Source: Lentinus brumalis
Taxonomy: Eukaryota > Basidiomycota > Agaricomycetes > Polyporales > Polyporaceae
Assembly (NCBI GenBank): GCA_001792895.1
Contig: MARA01000037.1
Coordinates: 310,001-374,000, forward strand
Length of the DNA stretch: 64,000 nucleotides
Direction of reading: 5' to 3'
The notes below the pieces were generated by a model, which was given only the letters and a program-made list of their open reading frames with translations, did no database searches and was not told where the DNA came from. Position numbers and translations under genes: made by a program. Positions 10,428-22,650 of this stretch are shown here, piece after piece; the stretch's first letter is position 1; the number at the start of each line of letters is the position of its first letter.

Positions 10428-13012
10428 ATGAGCAAGACCCACGCGGCTTATGCGCCCTCGTCCGACGCCAGCCGCCGCATCCTCGACGAAATCGAGGAGC
10501 AGTTTCGCTTGACCAAGGAGGATCTCACGCGCATAACTACCCAGTTCCTTGAGGACTTCTCGCTCGGTCTCAGAGAGTACAACCACCCGATGGCCATGAT
10601 GTACGTCCTGGGTGATCTCGCAAGTGTCGCATGCATTCACGCGATAAGCTCTGCAGCCCGACATTCGTGACCGGAGTACCGAACGGTTCAGAAACTGGGT
10701 GAGTCTCAGCTATCTCCTACCTCTGGCCCCTCCTTCCCCCTCCTCGCTGCCTGCGTATCATGCCTATCGTGCAACAGGAGCCGTGCAAACAACGGTCGTC
10801 TTCCGCATTGACGCGCTCTCGTACGAGTCTTGGATTCGCGCGCTCCTTATGGCAGTTTGCACTGGCATCAAGAAGCTCCATTGCGTCCAGCGACCGAGAT
10901 TACGCACTCGGCGTAACCCATCCATCGATATGACAAGTATGGGAGCGCAGCTCACCGGTAGTCCGTCCCTTCGTGCGGGATGCGCGACTGTGCGCGCCGT
11001 CCCTTGGGTTCTCAGGGCGTCGCGTACGCGCGCAGCATTTCCTCCGTCCTCTGACCCACCGTCACAGGACCGCGAAGACTGCGAAGTTTTGCATGCGAAG
11101 TCGCGGTACCTTTTGCGTGACGACGTCATACTTGGGCTCGGACGACGTCCTTGATCTTGTCGCGCGCTTCCGAGATCCCGAACTGATCTGACGGCCTTGC
11201 AGAACATTTCTCGCGCTCGATCTCGGCGGAACAAACCTGTACGAGTCCACGCCCTCATATAGGCTTGCGTGATAATAACCTTCACCGCCGTCCAGGCGAG
11301 TCTGCGAAGTCGAGCTACTCGGCAACCACGAGTTCGTCTTGAGGCAGCAGAAGTACAAGGTGTCGGATGCCCTGAAGACAGGAGAGGCCACTGCTCTGTT
11401 TGGTGAGTGATATGCCCAATCACCATGCGCAGACGCGTAGCTTATTGTAGCCGAAACTGTACCGCAGATTACTTGGCCGATTCCGTCGACGCCTTCCTGA
11501 CGGAGTACGCTTCCGCCGTCCCTTCAAGTCCTTCATCCGAACGAGGCAATCCGTTCGCGTCCCCATCGCTGTCGGAAGAGCCGGCGGTTCCTCTTGGCCT
11601 CACATTCAGCTTCCCCGTCGAACAAACTGCTCTCAACGAAGGAAAGATCCTGACTTGGACGAAAGGCTTCGCTGCGAAGAACGCCATCGGCAACGACGTG
11701 GTCAAGTTGCTCCAGGACGCATTCGACCGGAAGCATCTACACGTAAAATGTGTGGCCCTGGTGAACGATGTGAGTCTGGCCCACAAGCGATATTCGTCCA
11801 CATCTCATATATGCAGACCGTCGGAGCCTTGCTGTCACGCGCATACACCGGAGGCAGTTGTATTCTCGGTAGGTCACCCAACGCGTAGTAGTGTCGCAGT
11901 TGCTGATCGTCGTTCATAGGCAGTATATTCGGTACGGGTACCAACGGTGCCTACGTGGAGCGTGTGGAGAACATCAAGAAGCTGGGCAACTCACCAGCTC
12001 GGCAGAAGGGCGGTTACATGGTCGTGAACACGGAGTGGGGCGCGTTCAACAACACTGTAAGCCAGATGCCTTCCGATCTGGACACTCCGTTCACATCAAT
12101 ATCCCTGCAGCGCACCGTTCTCCCAACAACGCCTTACGACAACAAGCTCGACCGTCAATCCATTAACCCCCGTCTTCAAGCCTTCGAGAAGTTTATCTCC
12201 GGCATGTACCTCGGAGAGATTCTCCGCAATATCCTCCTGTCTCTCATAGACGCGGCGCCCAAGCCCCTCTTGTTTAACGGGCGGTCAAGCGGGCCACTCA
12301 ACACCCACTATGGTCTTGACACCGCCGTCATGTCCGAGGTTGAGGACGCATGGGAAATAGGCCGAGTCTCGAGCGTCCCGGTGGACAGTGCTAAGTCGAA
12401 GGCGAACGGTGTCGCGGCCACCGAGTCTCAGCCTTCCTCCGTGCCTGATTGGCAGTCGACACACTTCACGGACGTTGACAGGCTCTCGCCAGACGACAAG
12501 GCACGCCTGGTACGCATCCAGGGCATTCTCGTACAACGGCTGGCGCTGGATCCCGCGGATGTTTCGCTGCGTGATGCAGCTATCGTACGTTGGGCGGCGT
12601 CGCTCGTCGCTCACCGCGCCGCACAACTGAGCAGCTGCGCGGTCGCGGCTGTGCTAGTGCAGACAGAACGTGCGAAGCTCGGCGGTGGGTTCGCCACAGA
12701 TGAGGAGAAGATCTGTGTCGGTGTGGACGGCAGGTGAGTATCTGCTCTGATCGTTGCCGCGGCGTGGTTCTGACTCGCGTGGACCTAGTCTCATCCAGCA
12801 CTACCCGAACTTCAACGCACGTCTACGTGACTCGCTGCGCGAGCTTGTTGGCGCAGAGGTGGAGACGAAGGTGGAGATCGGTCTCGCGAAGGACGGCAGT
12901 GGTGTTGGAGGTACGTCGCTGCAATCGGCCTTCATATCGCTGGTTTTGACATGCCTGCGACGCCGTCACAGCTGCTCTGTGCGCTCTCCAGGCTACCAAA
13001 CAAGGACATTAG
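10428..13012 (+). CDS. hexokinase
   Basis: ATP-dependent phosphorylation of glucose and other hexoses, the first step of glycolysis, in the cytosol. Ten exons give 544 residues: 10428-10600, 10657-10698, 11203-11238, 11296-11402, 11468-11769, 11817-11868, 11920-12056, 12111-12733, 12789-12910 and 12972-13012. Phases agree at every junction. Visible family blocks in order are PTFVTGVPNG, the phosphate-1 loop LDLGGTNLRV, QQKYKVSDALKTGEATALF, LTFSFPVEQ, WTKGF, the phosphate-2 region VNDTVGALLSRAYT, FGTGTNGAYVE, NTEWGAF, and VLPTTPYDNKLD with FEKFISGMYLGE. Length is close to usual fungal hexokinases. The start at 10428 follows a CT-rich leader and gives a normal N-terminus. Intron 2 is 504 bases, about ten times the local norm, and most of it is also present in the truncated copy at the start of the window. 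Confidence 0.95.
10807..11202 (+). repeat. duplicated segment inside the long hexokinase intron
   Basis: This is the second half of hexokinase intron 2 (10699-11202). It matches bases 1-395, with about a dozen scattered differences clustered around 10960-10970 and 11040-11080. It shows no domain and no open frame I trust. Because the copy at 1-945 carries the same intron and the following exons, the expanded intron existed before the duplication. Confidence 0.7.
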
Positions 13013-14049
13013 ATGCGTCACGGACGGAAGCAGAACGAGTGTATTCAGAAGATGACACAAACCGGCATGTATCCTAGCTGTATCGTACTTGTACTGACCG
13101 TTTGTTTCTGCGCTGTGTTCTTATCGTACTTATTTCAGCGGTGTCTTTCCGAGGACGTGAGGCGGCGAGTCCTGTCATCTTGCCGTGTGGTTTCCACAGC
13201 AGTGTAGACTTCTTCGATGCTTCAGGTAGATGAGTGTACGCAATCGTTGCTGACAACTGTGGATGCAAGGCTTGTGGGTGGCGTACTTGGGTCCGATCTC
13301 GGGACGTGACCGCAGAGTGGAAGTCCTGTGGTGTTCTGTGGTGTTTGGTCCGAGGAGGCCGTGGTGACAATGCGGCTGTACATGCGTCTCGATGAACAAC
13401 CTAATCACCAGGATCACTTCCTGGGCTGCGTGCATGTCGCACTCGCCTCGACGCCATTTTGAAGATCTGTGGCCGGCAACTCAAAGATGACATAGCGATC
13501 GGGAGGAGATCAGATCTCTCCGGGATAAAGACAAAACCGTTTACCCTCGAGATCTCGGGCGTAATGACATGGTGGCGATTTCGACATGATGCACTTGAAC
13601 TCCTGCCACTACACATTCCTCATGCTACGCTCTGCTCTCTTGCCTGCGCCTGGGCGACGACGATCAAAAAGCCGGGTCAGCCACACTCCCATATATGGCG
13701 AACGAGCGTAGCGATTCACCCGGGCTGCAGCTGGGAGAGGGCGGAAGGGGTCGGCGGCGGTAGGGGGAGTGCGGAGGTCGAATGCTGGGTGACGGAGGAT
13801 GGCCATGCGGCTGAATGACAGAGGCTTGCAGGTGGCAGGATAAGGAAGAGGGATTGCAGTCTGGGCTGGAGGCGCCTGGGTGTTAAGGCTCCCATTGCGG
13901 CTGGTCCCCGTCGATTGCCGTTGTCGTCCCCGACGTCGACGTCGCACCTCCCGCTCACCCCGCTACGACCCCCACCTCCGAGGCGAAGACGCTCTCGACG
14001 GCCTCTTCGACGCGATCGCCCAGAAGCTGCCCCCTTTTCGCCTGCGAGG
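13013..14049. other. spacer between hexokinase and the Zn2Cys6 gene
   Basis: It holds the hexokinase 3' untranslated region and the upstream region of the regulator. No gene is supported. A CT-rich tract at about 13895-14040 precedes the next start codon. A frame open from 13915 continues in phase into that gene, so translation could begin 45 codons earlier. Confidence 0.5.
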
Positions 14050-17000
14050 ATGCCCGCGACACAGGCCGGGAGCTCGAACGGCCATCTGTCCACGGTCGCG
14101 GCGTCCGGCTCTAGCTCTGGATCGGCACCCAGGACGAAGCAGGTGCGGGTGCGTTCGCCAGGTGCGAATGGCACCGCCGACTCTGCGGACAACGGGGGCC
14201 CCGATGCGCGCCCGCCCCCCAAGCGGGCGCGGAAGGCGATCAACTGCGAGCCGTGCAGGAACAGCAAACTCAAGTGCGACAGGTGCGTCTTCGCGGCCGT
14301 AGGCAGATCCTCGCAGTGCTCCAGGCGGTGGCCGTGTCTGTTCGCCCAGGGAGCAGCCCGGGGGCCCTCTCCTCGGAAATCCGCTTGGCTAACTTCCATC
14401 TCCTCGCTGTCCTCGGCTTTGCAGGAATCGGCCGTGCTCGTCCTGTGTGCTCAGAGGTCCGTCTCTCTTCCTCGTCGCCGTCCGCGTCCACCGACGCTTA
14501 CCTCTTCTGGTGTACGCAGGCACCACTTCGCTGTGCTACCAAGGCCAAGAGGGCGATCCTGCGTTCCGCGGGGCCCCCGATCAGAGGTGCGTGTCCCCCG
14601 CCATCACTCTTCTGCAAATCGCACTCATCTCCGCTTCGTCAAACCTCGATCAGCCGTCCCCTCACCGATCCCGGCGCAGAGTTCGCAAAGATACGCCAGT
14701 CGCTCGCACTTCTCGAAGCTCATGTTTACCCGCAACAACCCGTGTCCCGCCACCCTCCTCATCCATACTCTCAGACTGCCGAGGCCCTCCGCCGAAGCTC
14801 ATATCCATCCCAATCAGCCTCGTATGACCAGGCTTCTTCATCCCGGCCACTCAGTCCGGACACGGTCGGCACCCCCCAAGATGAGAAGAAAGGAGTCGAG
14901 ACCGAGGATGTGGATGTGGACATGGCTAGCGCCCCGGGGATGCTTGGCCAGCAGGCTTCAGGCGGTCTATATGCCGGTCCCACCAGTGCTGCGTCTCACT
15001 TGATTAGCGTAAGTTTGATTTTGTCTTGTCGGCTTCGATGACCTGAGCCTATCCATTTAGACGTTCGAGCGTGATGACGACCAAAATGGACGCAATATCT
15101 CCCCCACAACCCCCGCATCTCCGTCGCACACATTGAATGAAGGTGTCGATCATGGATCGACAGGCGAATGGGATCACGACCTCATCTCTCAGTTGCCCCA
15201 GGTTCCTACCATCGACGGCCTCATTCAGTACTACTTCGAGTATTGCAACTGGGTGTACCGTCACGTCAATGAGGCCACGCTCCTCGCTGGGTGGGAGCGG
15301 TACAAGAACGGCAAACAGGGTGATCGCCTCATCTTCGCTACCGTCTGCGTTCTGATAGCCCTTGCGGCGCGCTATCTACCCCCGCGCCACGCCCTACTCT
15401 CTGGCATGTCCGACACTTGCGAGGAACTCGGTGCCAAGTGTTATGGCATCATGCGTATCGCACTCGATCGGCACCGAAGAGACTCCATCAGCCCGGGCAG
15501 GTCATACTCCCTTGAACTCGTCGAGCTGCTCCTCGTCCGCTGTCACTACCTCACATTTGCCAAGGAGGATCCCGAGGAGACATGGAGCGTTCGCGGGGAG
15601 TTGGTTACGATCGGGACCGCGATGGGACTCCATCGTGATCCAGGCTCAACCAGGTTCGAGAAGAGCGTTGCAGAACGCAGGCGATGGGCATGGTGGCACA
15701 TCATCCTCCTCGAGCGATGGCAAGGGTTCATGTTTGGCCGTCCATTGACAATCGCCTCTCATCACTTCAACACCCAACTGCCCAGCTCCAGTGGCGTGGG
15801 CGTCGACAAGTCGGCACGAATGTACCTCCCCAATCTTGCACTCTTCAAGCTGGCGTATATCCTGGGCGATATCATGGACGACGCAGTCTCCTTCCGCGCG
15901 GTGCCTTACGCCTCTGTGCAGGAGAGGGACAGGCTCCTCTCCGAGTGGTATCTTGCTCTTCCAGAAGAGCTCGATCTCGACGAGTATCGCATAGCGCGAA
16001 GTCTGGCCAGTCCCATCACATCCGTGCGCCGACTCGGCGTGCAGAGCGTGATCATCCGCACCGCATACCACCACATCCGCTTCACCCTTCACAGACCATA
16101 CGCCAAGGTCCCAGATAGCCTGGAGATCGCTGTCAGCGCTGCATCGCAGCTCATCGCGCTTGTTGGGCAGACGCGCCCCGACTTCCTTTCCAACACCGCG
16201 CTCGCGGTCCCGGGGCACATGAACTGGGGCCCCTTCCACGTCTTCTCCGCGGCGATGTTCTTCTCCTTCCAGCTGATTACGAAGCCGGATCAGCCCGCCG
16301 CAAGTCTCTTCCGAGAAAACATTCGCAAGGCGACTGCTTCTTTGGAGCAGAGTCGTTGGATGCCGGTGGCGGACAAGGCGCTGACGATCCTCCAGGCGCT
16401 TGCCCCGCTGTACTCGGACGAGCTTCTGGAAGTCTCGCGGGATGAGCGCGAGCGCAAGAAAGCGCAGGTGCTCAGCCTTGTTCGGACGCTCGCGTTCCCA
16501 TACCAGGACGCGCCGTACTCGAGGTCGGCGGACTCTCCCGGGTACAACCGGTACGATGGCGCTCTACAGGCCATGGCGCAGGCGAACCACGGCACGTACC
16601 AAGGCCATACGGAGGTTGTGCATCGCCAGGCTGCCATGGCTCCCCCTCAGCAGCATGCTCAGTCTGCTCCCCCACCTCAGGCCACGCAGGCGCCGGTATC
16701 GGCGACGCGTTGGACTTCCCAGTCTCAGGCAGAACTCAACAGCCAGCATTATCCTACACATCCCGCACATCAGGGCCACGCTACTCCATATACTCCTCAC
16801 CGCACAGGCTCCATCTCCCAGACACACCCGCAGTCGCACCCCCACGCGGCCCACCCACCACAGCCAGCGCAGTACTCACCGACGGCCGTCGCGGGGGGCC
16901 AGTCGTTCCCGATGGTTCGCTATCAGGCGCAACCGGCGGAGGCCATGCAGCCGCACCCGCATCACCAGCCAATATATCGCGACGGGCACGAGCTCGCGTA

Positions 17001-17133
17001 CGTCCACCCTGCGGACGAGAGCTCGATGTGGGGTGCGTCGATTGGCTTTGGGCTGTCGGAGTGGAACCAGTTCGTGGACGTCATGCAGCGTCCTGACAGC
17101 TTTGCAGGGATGGTGCCCGGTCCGCCGCGCTAG
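14050..17133 (+). CDS. Zn2Cys6 transcription factor with fungal middle-homology domain
   Basis: Nuclear DNA-binding regulator of 919 residues. Exons: 14050-14282, 14425-14456, 14520-14586, 14654-15008, 15061-17133. Splicing restores the zinc cluster: C66-X2-C69-X6-C76-X5-C82-X2-C85-X8-C94, preceded by the basic KRARKAIN. Next come an acidic linker with PLTDPGAEFAKIRQSLALLE, which may form a short dimerisation helix, and the fungal-specific factor domain at about 270-620. That domain holds RRWAWWHIILLERW and FGRPLTIASHHFNTQLPS, typical of the XlnR/Cat8-like MHR class. The C-terminal third is low-complexity and rich in Gln, His, Pro and Ala, as in activation regions. Exon 4 starts at 14654; the nearer AG at 14697 would break the frame. 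The target pathway cannot be read from sequence. A degraded copy of the gene's last 120 bases and 3' flank lies at 24741-25110. Confidence 0.93.
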
Positions 17134-17728
17134 CCTCTCTCCTGAGGCCTGAGGTGCGGGCGGTCTGTTCAAAAACGTCGCGCTGGCGGACATGGGGAAG
17201 AACTCGAGTCGCGGACTATCGGATGGGACAAGCGTCACGCTTACTCACGGATTTGGTTTTGTGTGGCCGCCATATTCTATGTATCGGTATGCCGGTGGTA
17301 CGGTATTTAATCGCGTCTTGGAACAACAGCCTCCTGGTTTCGTGCTCGCGAGTGTTCGTTCTGGTCATGTACATGTACTGCCACTTCACTGGCTCTCCCG
17401 GTCTGTGTCAATGTGATTAAACTCTGCGTTCGTCGTACTTCCTTTCTGCACATGGACAATATTCGCGGCCTTGTCTGTACGAAGCCTCGCCCAGTCGGTC
17501 TTCGCGATCGAGGCTGCAGCTGCACCCGGGCCGGTGACCCGGGCGCATGTATGTCCAAAAGCGGAGGATGAGTGGTGAACCTTCTCGAACGTTCGTGTGC
17601 TTGAAGCTGAACGCCTCTGAAGATGATAAAAGTCTACGCTGCCCAGTGCAGCAGCAAATCCGTTCTAATCACTCTGTGCTCGTATACTATCCCGTAACTT
17701 CCCTCACGAAACTACCCTCACGACGACA
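17134..17728. other. spacer between the Zn2Cys6 gene and STI1
   Basis: It contains the 3' untranslated region of the regulator, part of which recurs in diverged form at 24840-25110, and the STI1 promoter. I see no gene and no perfect heat-shock element that I would defend. Confidence 0.45.
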
Positions 17729-20227
17729 ATGGCCGACGCCCTGAAGGACCAGGGAAACAAGGCATTCCAGGCCAAGGACTACGACAAGGCCATCGAGCTC
17801 TTCTCCCAAGCCCTTGAGCTCGACCCCCAGAACTTCGTCCTTTGGTCAAATCGCAGTGCCGCGAAGGCAGGAAAGCGAGACTGGGCTGGTGCGCTCGAGG
17901 ATGCTGAGCAGGTGCGTACTCTGGAGTTGCTGGGAACGTCCGAACGAGAGGGGACCTGTCCGCAGACAGTCCGCTAGGCAGTCCGCCCGGCGAAGGCTGT
18001 TCCTCAGTGGTGGGGTGGACCGCGCTGAGGTGACCTCCTAAACGTCCAGATGCGCTGCCGCCGAGCTTGGCCATGTCGAGCAAGATATTCCCCGCCCCCC
18101 TGCACTTTGATGGTGCTGCTGCACTTTCAGCTTTCAGCTGAACTTCCCTCAAGTCATGCTGGACGAGATGTCCGATGCAGCGAGCGCGGTAGCCTCGAAG
18201 GAGTCGGCTGAAAGGTGGCGAGACAAAGCAGGCGCGTACAACTGCACGGGGGATGGTTTAGCGTGATGGGCCGACTGATCGGCAGACTTGTGTGCGGATA
18301 GATTCCCCGTCAGACTGGACTAGGACGTCTTTCTGGCGAAGGACACAACTAACGCAGCAGAACAGTCACTTTGACTGTCCAGCCGCGTTACTCCGCCGGA
18401 CAGACTTCCTTGTAGTTCCGGCTACTTGTATTGCTTGAGAAGTGCAGCCACTCACACCATTTCTTGTTCTGGCAGTGTATCAAAATCAATCCGACGTGGT
18501 CAAAGGGCTACGCACGCAAGGGTGCGGCTCTGCACGGCCAGCGAAGATACCAAGAAGCCATCGAGGCGTACGAGACCGGCCTCAAGATCGAGGACAGCCC
18601 CGCGCTCAGGAAGGGCCTGAAGGAGGTCGTAGATGCGAAAGAGGCCGACGAGCGGGGCGAGGGTGCAGAGGCGTTCGGCCTCTCAAAGCTCTTCAGCAGC
18701 CCGGATCTGTTCGCGAAGCTCGCTCAGAACCCTCGCACGGCCAAGCACCTCGCGGACCCGTCGTTCGTGCAGAAGCTCCAGTTCTTCCAGCAGAACCCCA
18801 AGGCTGCGGAGAGTGCGCTGGGATCCGATCCGCGCATGATTGACGTCCTCGGCGCGCTCATGGGCCTCGACATGCAGGGCTTCTCGCGTGAGGAGGGCTC
18901 AGATGAGCTCCCGCCTGGCGTGAACAGGGCCGATGTGTCCAGCCCACCACCAACTGCTACATCACCGCCCCCTCAGCCCGCCGCTTCGTCATCCAAGTCT
19001 CCCGAGCCAACACCTGCGAAGGACGAGGATGTAGAGATGCTAGATGAGGAGGAGGCGGCGAAGAAGAGGGAGGCCGAGGCGGAGAAGAAGCTTGGTGCAG
19101 AGGCGTACAAGACACGCGACTTTGATAACGCCATCGCCTACTTCCAGAAAGCATGGGATACCTATCCGAAGGATATCACCTTCCTGACCAACCTTGCCGG
19201 TGAGTCCAACGTAGTTTTTCGCGTAGGAATGTCGGTCACTCAACCTCCCGATGCAGCCGCGTACTTCGAGAAGGGCGACTATGACGAGACTATCAAGACG
19301 TGTGAGAAGGCTGTTGACGAGGGACGCGAGGTATGCTTCCCGGTATTGGCTGGTGACGGGACACCCATCTGACAATCCGTATTCTAGCTTCGCGCCGACT
19401 TCAAGCTGATTGCGAAGGCCTACGGCCGGATCGGCAGCGCATACCAGCGCAAGGGCGACCTCACCACCGCAATCAAGTTCTTCCAGAAGTCGCTCACCGA
19501 GCACCGCACGCCCGACATCCTCAACAAGCTGCGCGCTGCTGAGCGCGAAGCTGCGGAGAAAGCGCGTCTCGAGTACATCGACCCGGAGAAGGCGACCGTG
19601 GCCCGCGAGGAGGGCAACGCGCTCTTCAAGAAGGGCGACTTCGCGGGCGCGGTGAAGGCATACACGGAGGCGATCAAGCGCGACCCGAAGGACCCGCGCG
19701 GGTATAACAACCGCGCAAACGCGTACACAAAGCTCGCTGCGCTGCCCGAGGCACTGAAGGACGCGGAGGAGGCGATCAAGGTCGACCCCAAGTTCGTGAA
19801 GGCGTACATCCGCAAGGCCCACGTTTTGTTCGCGATGCGCGAATACACGAAGTCGATCGAGGCGCTGCAGCAGGCGGCGGATATCGACGAGGAGAAGAAG
19901 CACACGAAGGAGATCCAGGAGCAGATGTTCAAGTGCCAGCAGGCGATCCTGTCGCAGCGGGAGGGCGAGAACGAGGAGGAGACGCTCCAGCGGGCAATGC
20001 GGGATCCCGAGGTCGCGGTACGTGTGGCTTGTCTGCTGTCAGTGCTTCCGACTTGCGACTGACCATGCGACTATTCACAGCGAATCATGGGTGATCCTAT
20101 CATGCAGTCGATCTTGCAGCAGGCGCAGAGTGACCCGGCGGCGCTGCAGGACCACATGAAGAACCCAGCCGTCCGCCAAAACATCATGAAGCTCATCAAC
20201 GCCGGCATCATCAAGACTGGGCGGTAG
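17729..20227 (+). CDS. STI1: Hsp70/Hsp90 co-chaperone Sti1/Hop
   Basis: Cytosolic adaptor that bridges Hsp70 and Hsp90 through TPR domains. Five exons give 585 residues, close to the yeast protein: 17729-17911, 18476-19199, 19257-19330, 19388-20017, 20081-20227. The order is TPR1 at about 1-115 (starting MADALKDQGNKAFQAKDYDKA), a first DP domain with GLSKLFSSPDLFAKL, a Pro/Ser/acidic linker, TPR2A from about 240, TPR2B (EEGNALFKKGDFAGAVKAY), and a C-terminal DP domain ending in the family's MGDPIMQSILQQAQSDP and NPAVRQNIMKLI blocks. Intron 1 is 564 bases long while all the others are about 55-65. The gene lies on the plus strand and converges on the minus-strand gene at 20804-22413. Confidence 0.97.
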
Positions 20228-20803
20228 TGCGTCCTCTTGGAGGTGTACGGTGGGGAGTATTTCGTTTTCGGGCGCGGACTGCTGCTAGTTCTTGGAAGTC
20301 ATATTCAATGTATCTCTACGCTGTTTTGTGCACATGTAATCCCAGCTTTTCCTGCTTTCCGTTCAGCATATGGCGGCCTAGGGGATCGCACGTCTCGTCT
20401 GCCCTTGCAAATGGCGTCGAACGCCACATTCAAGGACAGTGGGTCCGTCTAGTCCATGGTATTCTTGCTTCGGCAGGTTGCTAGTCGAGGACGAGATCTC
20501 AGCCCTTCTGAATGAGACTCAAGCTGGTTACACAGTGGATCTACTTGCCGAACCCTGTCACCCAACGAATTTGCAAACTGGAATTGAATGCATGAACATT
20601 TCCGGTACCATCATGATACATCCGTAAGTAGTACAGAAAGGTAGGGAATACATATGTTGTCGCAGAAACACGGATGGAAGGGGGCGAGAGCAGACACAAA
20701 GCACGGGACGAGGAACAAAAAGAACGCAACGCAAAGCAAGACTGGTGTAGCATAACGTGGCATCAATGATAACAAAGAGCAGAGTGCAACGTGCAACTGC
20801 TGA
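20228..20803. other. convergent spacer
   Basis: It lies between the 3' ends of STI1 and the minus-strand gene and holds both 3' untranslated regions. Nothing else is visible. Confidence 0.5.
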
Positions 20804-22413
20804 CTAGACAGTTGGATCCTCGTCGGGATATGCTGCATCTCGCCAGTAACGATCTGCGATTTCACGCAGCTTGTCATGGATGTGCGCACTGTTCCAAGGA
20901 TACCATGCTCCTGGGCCCTTGCCACCGGCCGCGGCTTTCTCGTCCACGCCTGGCGCAACAAACACCCTCAACTGATCCTGCGGCAAGGTCCTGTCGATGA
21001 ACGACAACATGAACTCCAGACCACCTTCCGGCTGCGCAACGCGGCAGCCGAGGTACCAAATGTCTGCAGCGGGCGGGAAGAGCTCGGCGTACCTCCTGAG
21101 CTGCTCGAACGGGTTGTCGGTGAGCTTGTTCTCGACAACAAGGATGACTTCGTGGCTGTGCTTCTGCAGAACCAGGAAGTCCGGTATACCATGCCTTGCA
21201 TGCCCGGACCCTCTTGGAGGCACGATGCGATCCATCGAGTCTAGAGAGTTCACGTCGAGATCGACCTTGCTTTGATCGGTGAAGCCCGAAACGTTTGGGG
21301 GAGGGACCTCGCGGGCAGCAGAAGATGGCGGGCTGGGCGTGAACAGAAATTCTGGAGGGGGAGGCTCAAAGTCTTCCGGTTTGAAAAACATATCTGAAAC
21401 AGAGTCATCTTCCGTGGCTGGCCACATGCTGGGACCTGCAGTGGGTGCTGCTGAGCGTGGCGTCGACTGGAATGGAGGACTGGATAAAGCGGAAAACAAT
21501 TCAGACGGGAGGCAATTGTCTTCCTGATCAAAGGAGGCATCCGGAGATGGTAGAGAGTCGTCAAAGTGGAGCCCGGCAGGAAATACAGTTTGTTGCAGTT
21601 TACTTGCGAGGACCTCTGACATCGAGTGGTCGTCAGGGTTCGCTCCCTCGAAATCTTGAGCCATGCGCCCGACGATGTACGCGAAGAAGAAGGATGATTC
21701 CAAAACCTTCCGCGACGCCGTCCTTGGAACCTCGTATCTCACTTTATGATGAGGTGCGTTTTGGAAAGTGCCCTCCTCAGGAAAGCGGCATTGCAGCAGG
21801 ACGTTCATGATGGCATCAACTGTTGACTCGTACCGCGGAGGGAGCATGTCACGCATCTCATCCCACACCCACGTCGGGATTCTGTAACGGGCCTGAGCGG
21901 TCGCGTGAGCATCTTGAGTAGCGTCATGCCGCTGGTCTGGAGGTGCGTTGTGAGGCGCACCTCCAGCATCTTCCTGGTAGCAACATACTCGTCAGCTGGT
22001 GAGGTGTTCAGCGGACATGAACTCTTCCGCACCAGTTGCAAGATTTGTCTCAGGCGAGTTCGAACACTGTCAATGGCAGATCCGAGGTCTTTTCGGATCT
22101 TCATCTTCCTGCAGTCAAAAGTTGAGGACGAAATCGGTTGACGTGCTTGAGGTTGAACTTACTGAGTCTTGATGAGATCAAGTAAGGACCCGGGCAGTCA
22201 GTAAGCGGGTAATCGTAGCAGTGATGATTCACATACGATGACTTTATGACAATGATCCAGTGTTCTCAATACTTTGTTAAGCTCAACGCTGCGCTCACTG
22301 ACAGGCTCTTCCGTGTCACTGGTCAAAGATGCGGGAGTCGTGAGTACGGTCAGTTGAGGATGTTGACGACCGACTCACATCGGTTTAATGCGGTCGGCTC
22401 GCTCTTTTGCCAT
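20804..22413 (-). CDS. hypothetical protein with a PD-(D/E)XK-like nuclease motif
   Basis: My model has five exons (minus strand): 22413-22379, 22318-22237, 22167-22163, 22108-21961 and 21892-20804. They sum to 1359 bases, 452 residues, with all phases matching. The third exon is only five bases; it is needed to join the second and fourth in frame and is the weak point of the model. The N-terminal 100 residues are helical and charged. A Ser/Pro/acidic linker follows. The C-terminal part holds GIPDFLVLQ then VILVVENKLTDNP, giving Asp about 328, Glu about 344 and Lys about 346. That is the D..ExK spacing of the PD-(D/E)XK fold, with a predicted beta strand on each side. I know no named family for it, and nuclease activity is only inferred from the motif. 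It starts 237 bases from a divergent gene. Confidence 0.7.
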
Positions 22414-22650
22414 GATGTGTTGTTGAGATGAGGCCGGATATGAACGAGGTTGCAGGATACTCGGAGGGTGGCTCTGGTGGTTGTGGCTGGTTAACGTTAA
22501 CCGGTTACGGATGACGCTCGCTTTGATCAGATCTCCGATGCAATACTTAGAGACGCCCATGTTGGACTCTGAGGTCACGGCGCCTCTTTCATTCATATCC
22601 ACGGACCACGACTGAGTTGAGCCTCACATCCCCACTCGATTCCTACCACG
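22414..22650. promoter_or_regulatory. short divergent promoter
   Basis: 237 bases separate the start codons of the minus-strand gene at 22413 and the plus-strand gene at 22651. It contains an AACGTTAACCGGTTA near-palindrome at about 22492-22506. Shared control is possible, but only the geometry supports it. Confidence 0.45.

Noticed and set aside
14283..14424. Open frame through the first intron of the Zn2Cys6 gene
   Set aside because: Reading through loses the second half of the zinc cluster. Removing the intron restores six correctly spaced Cys.
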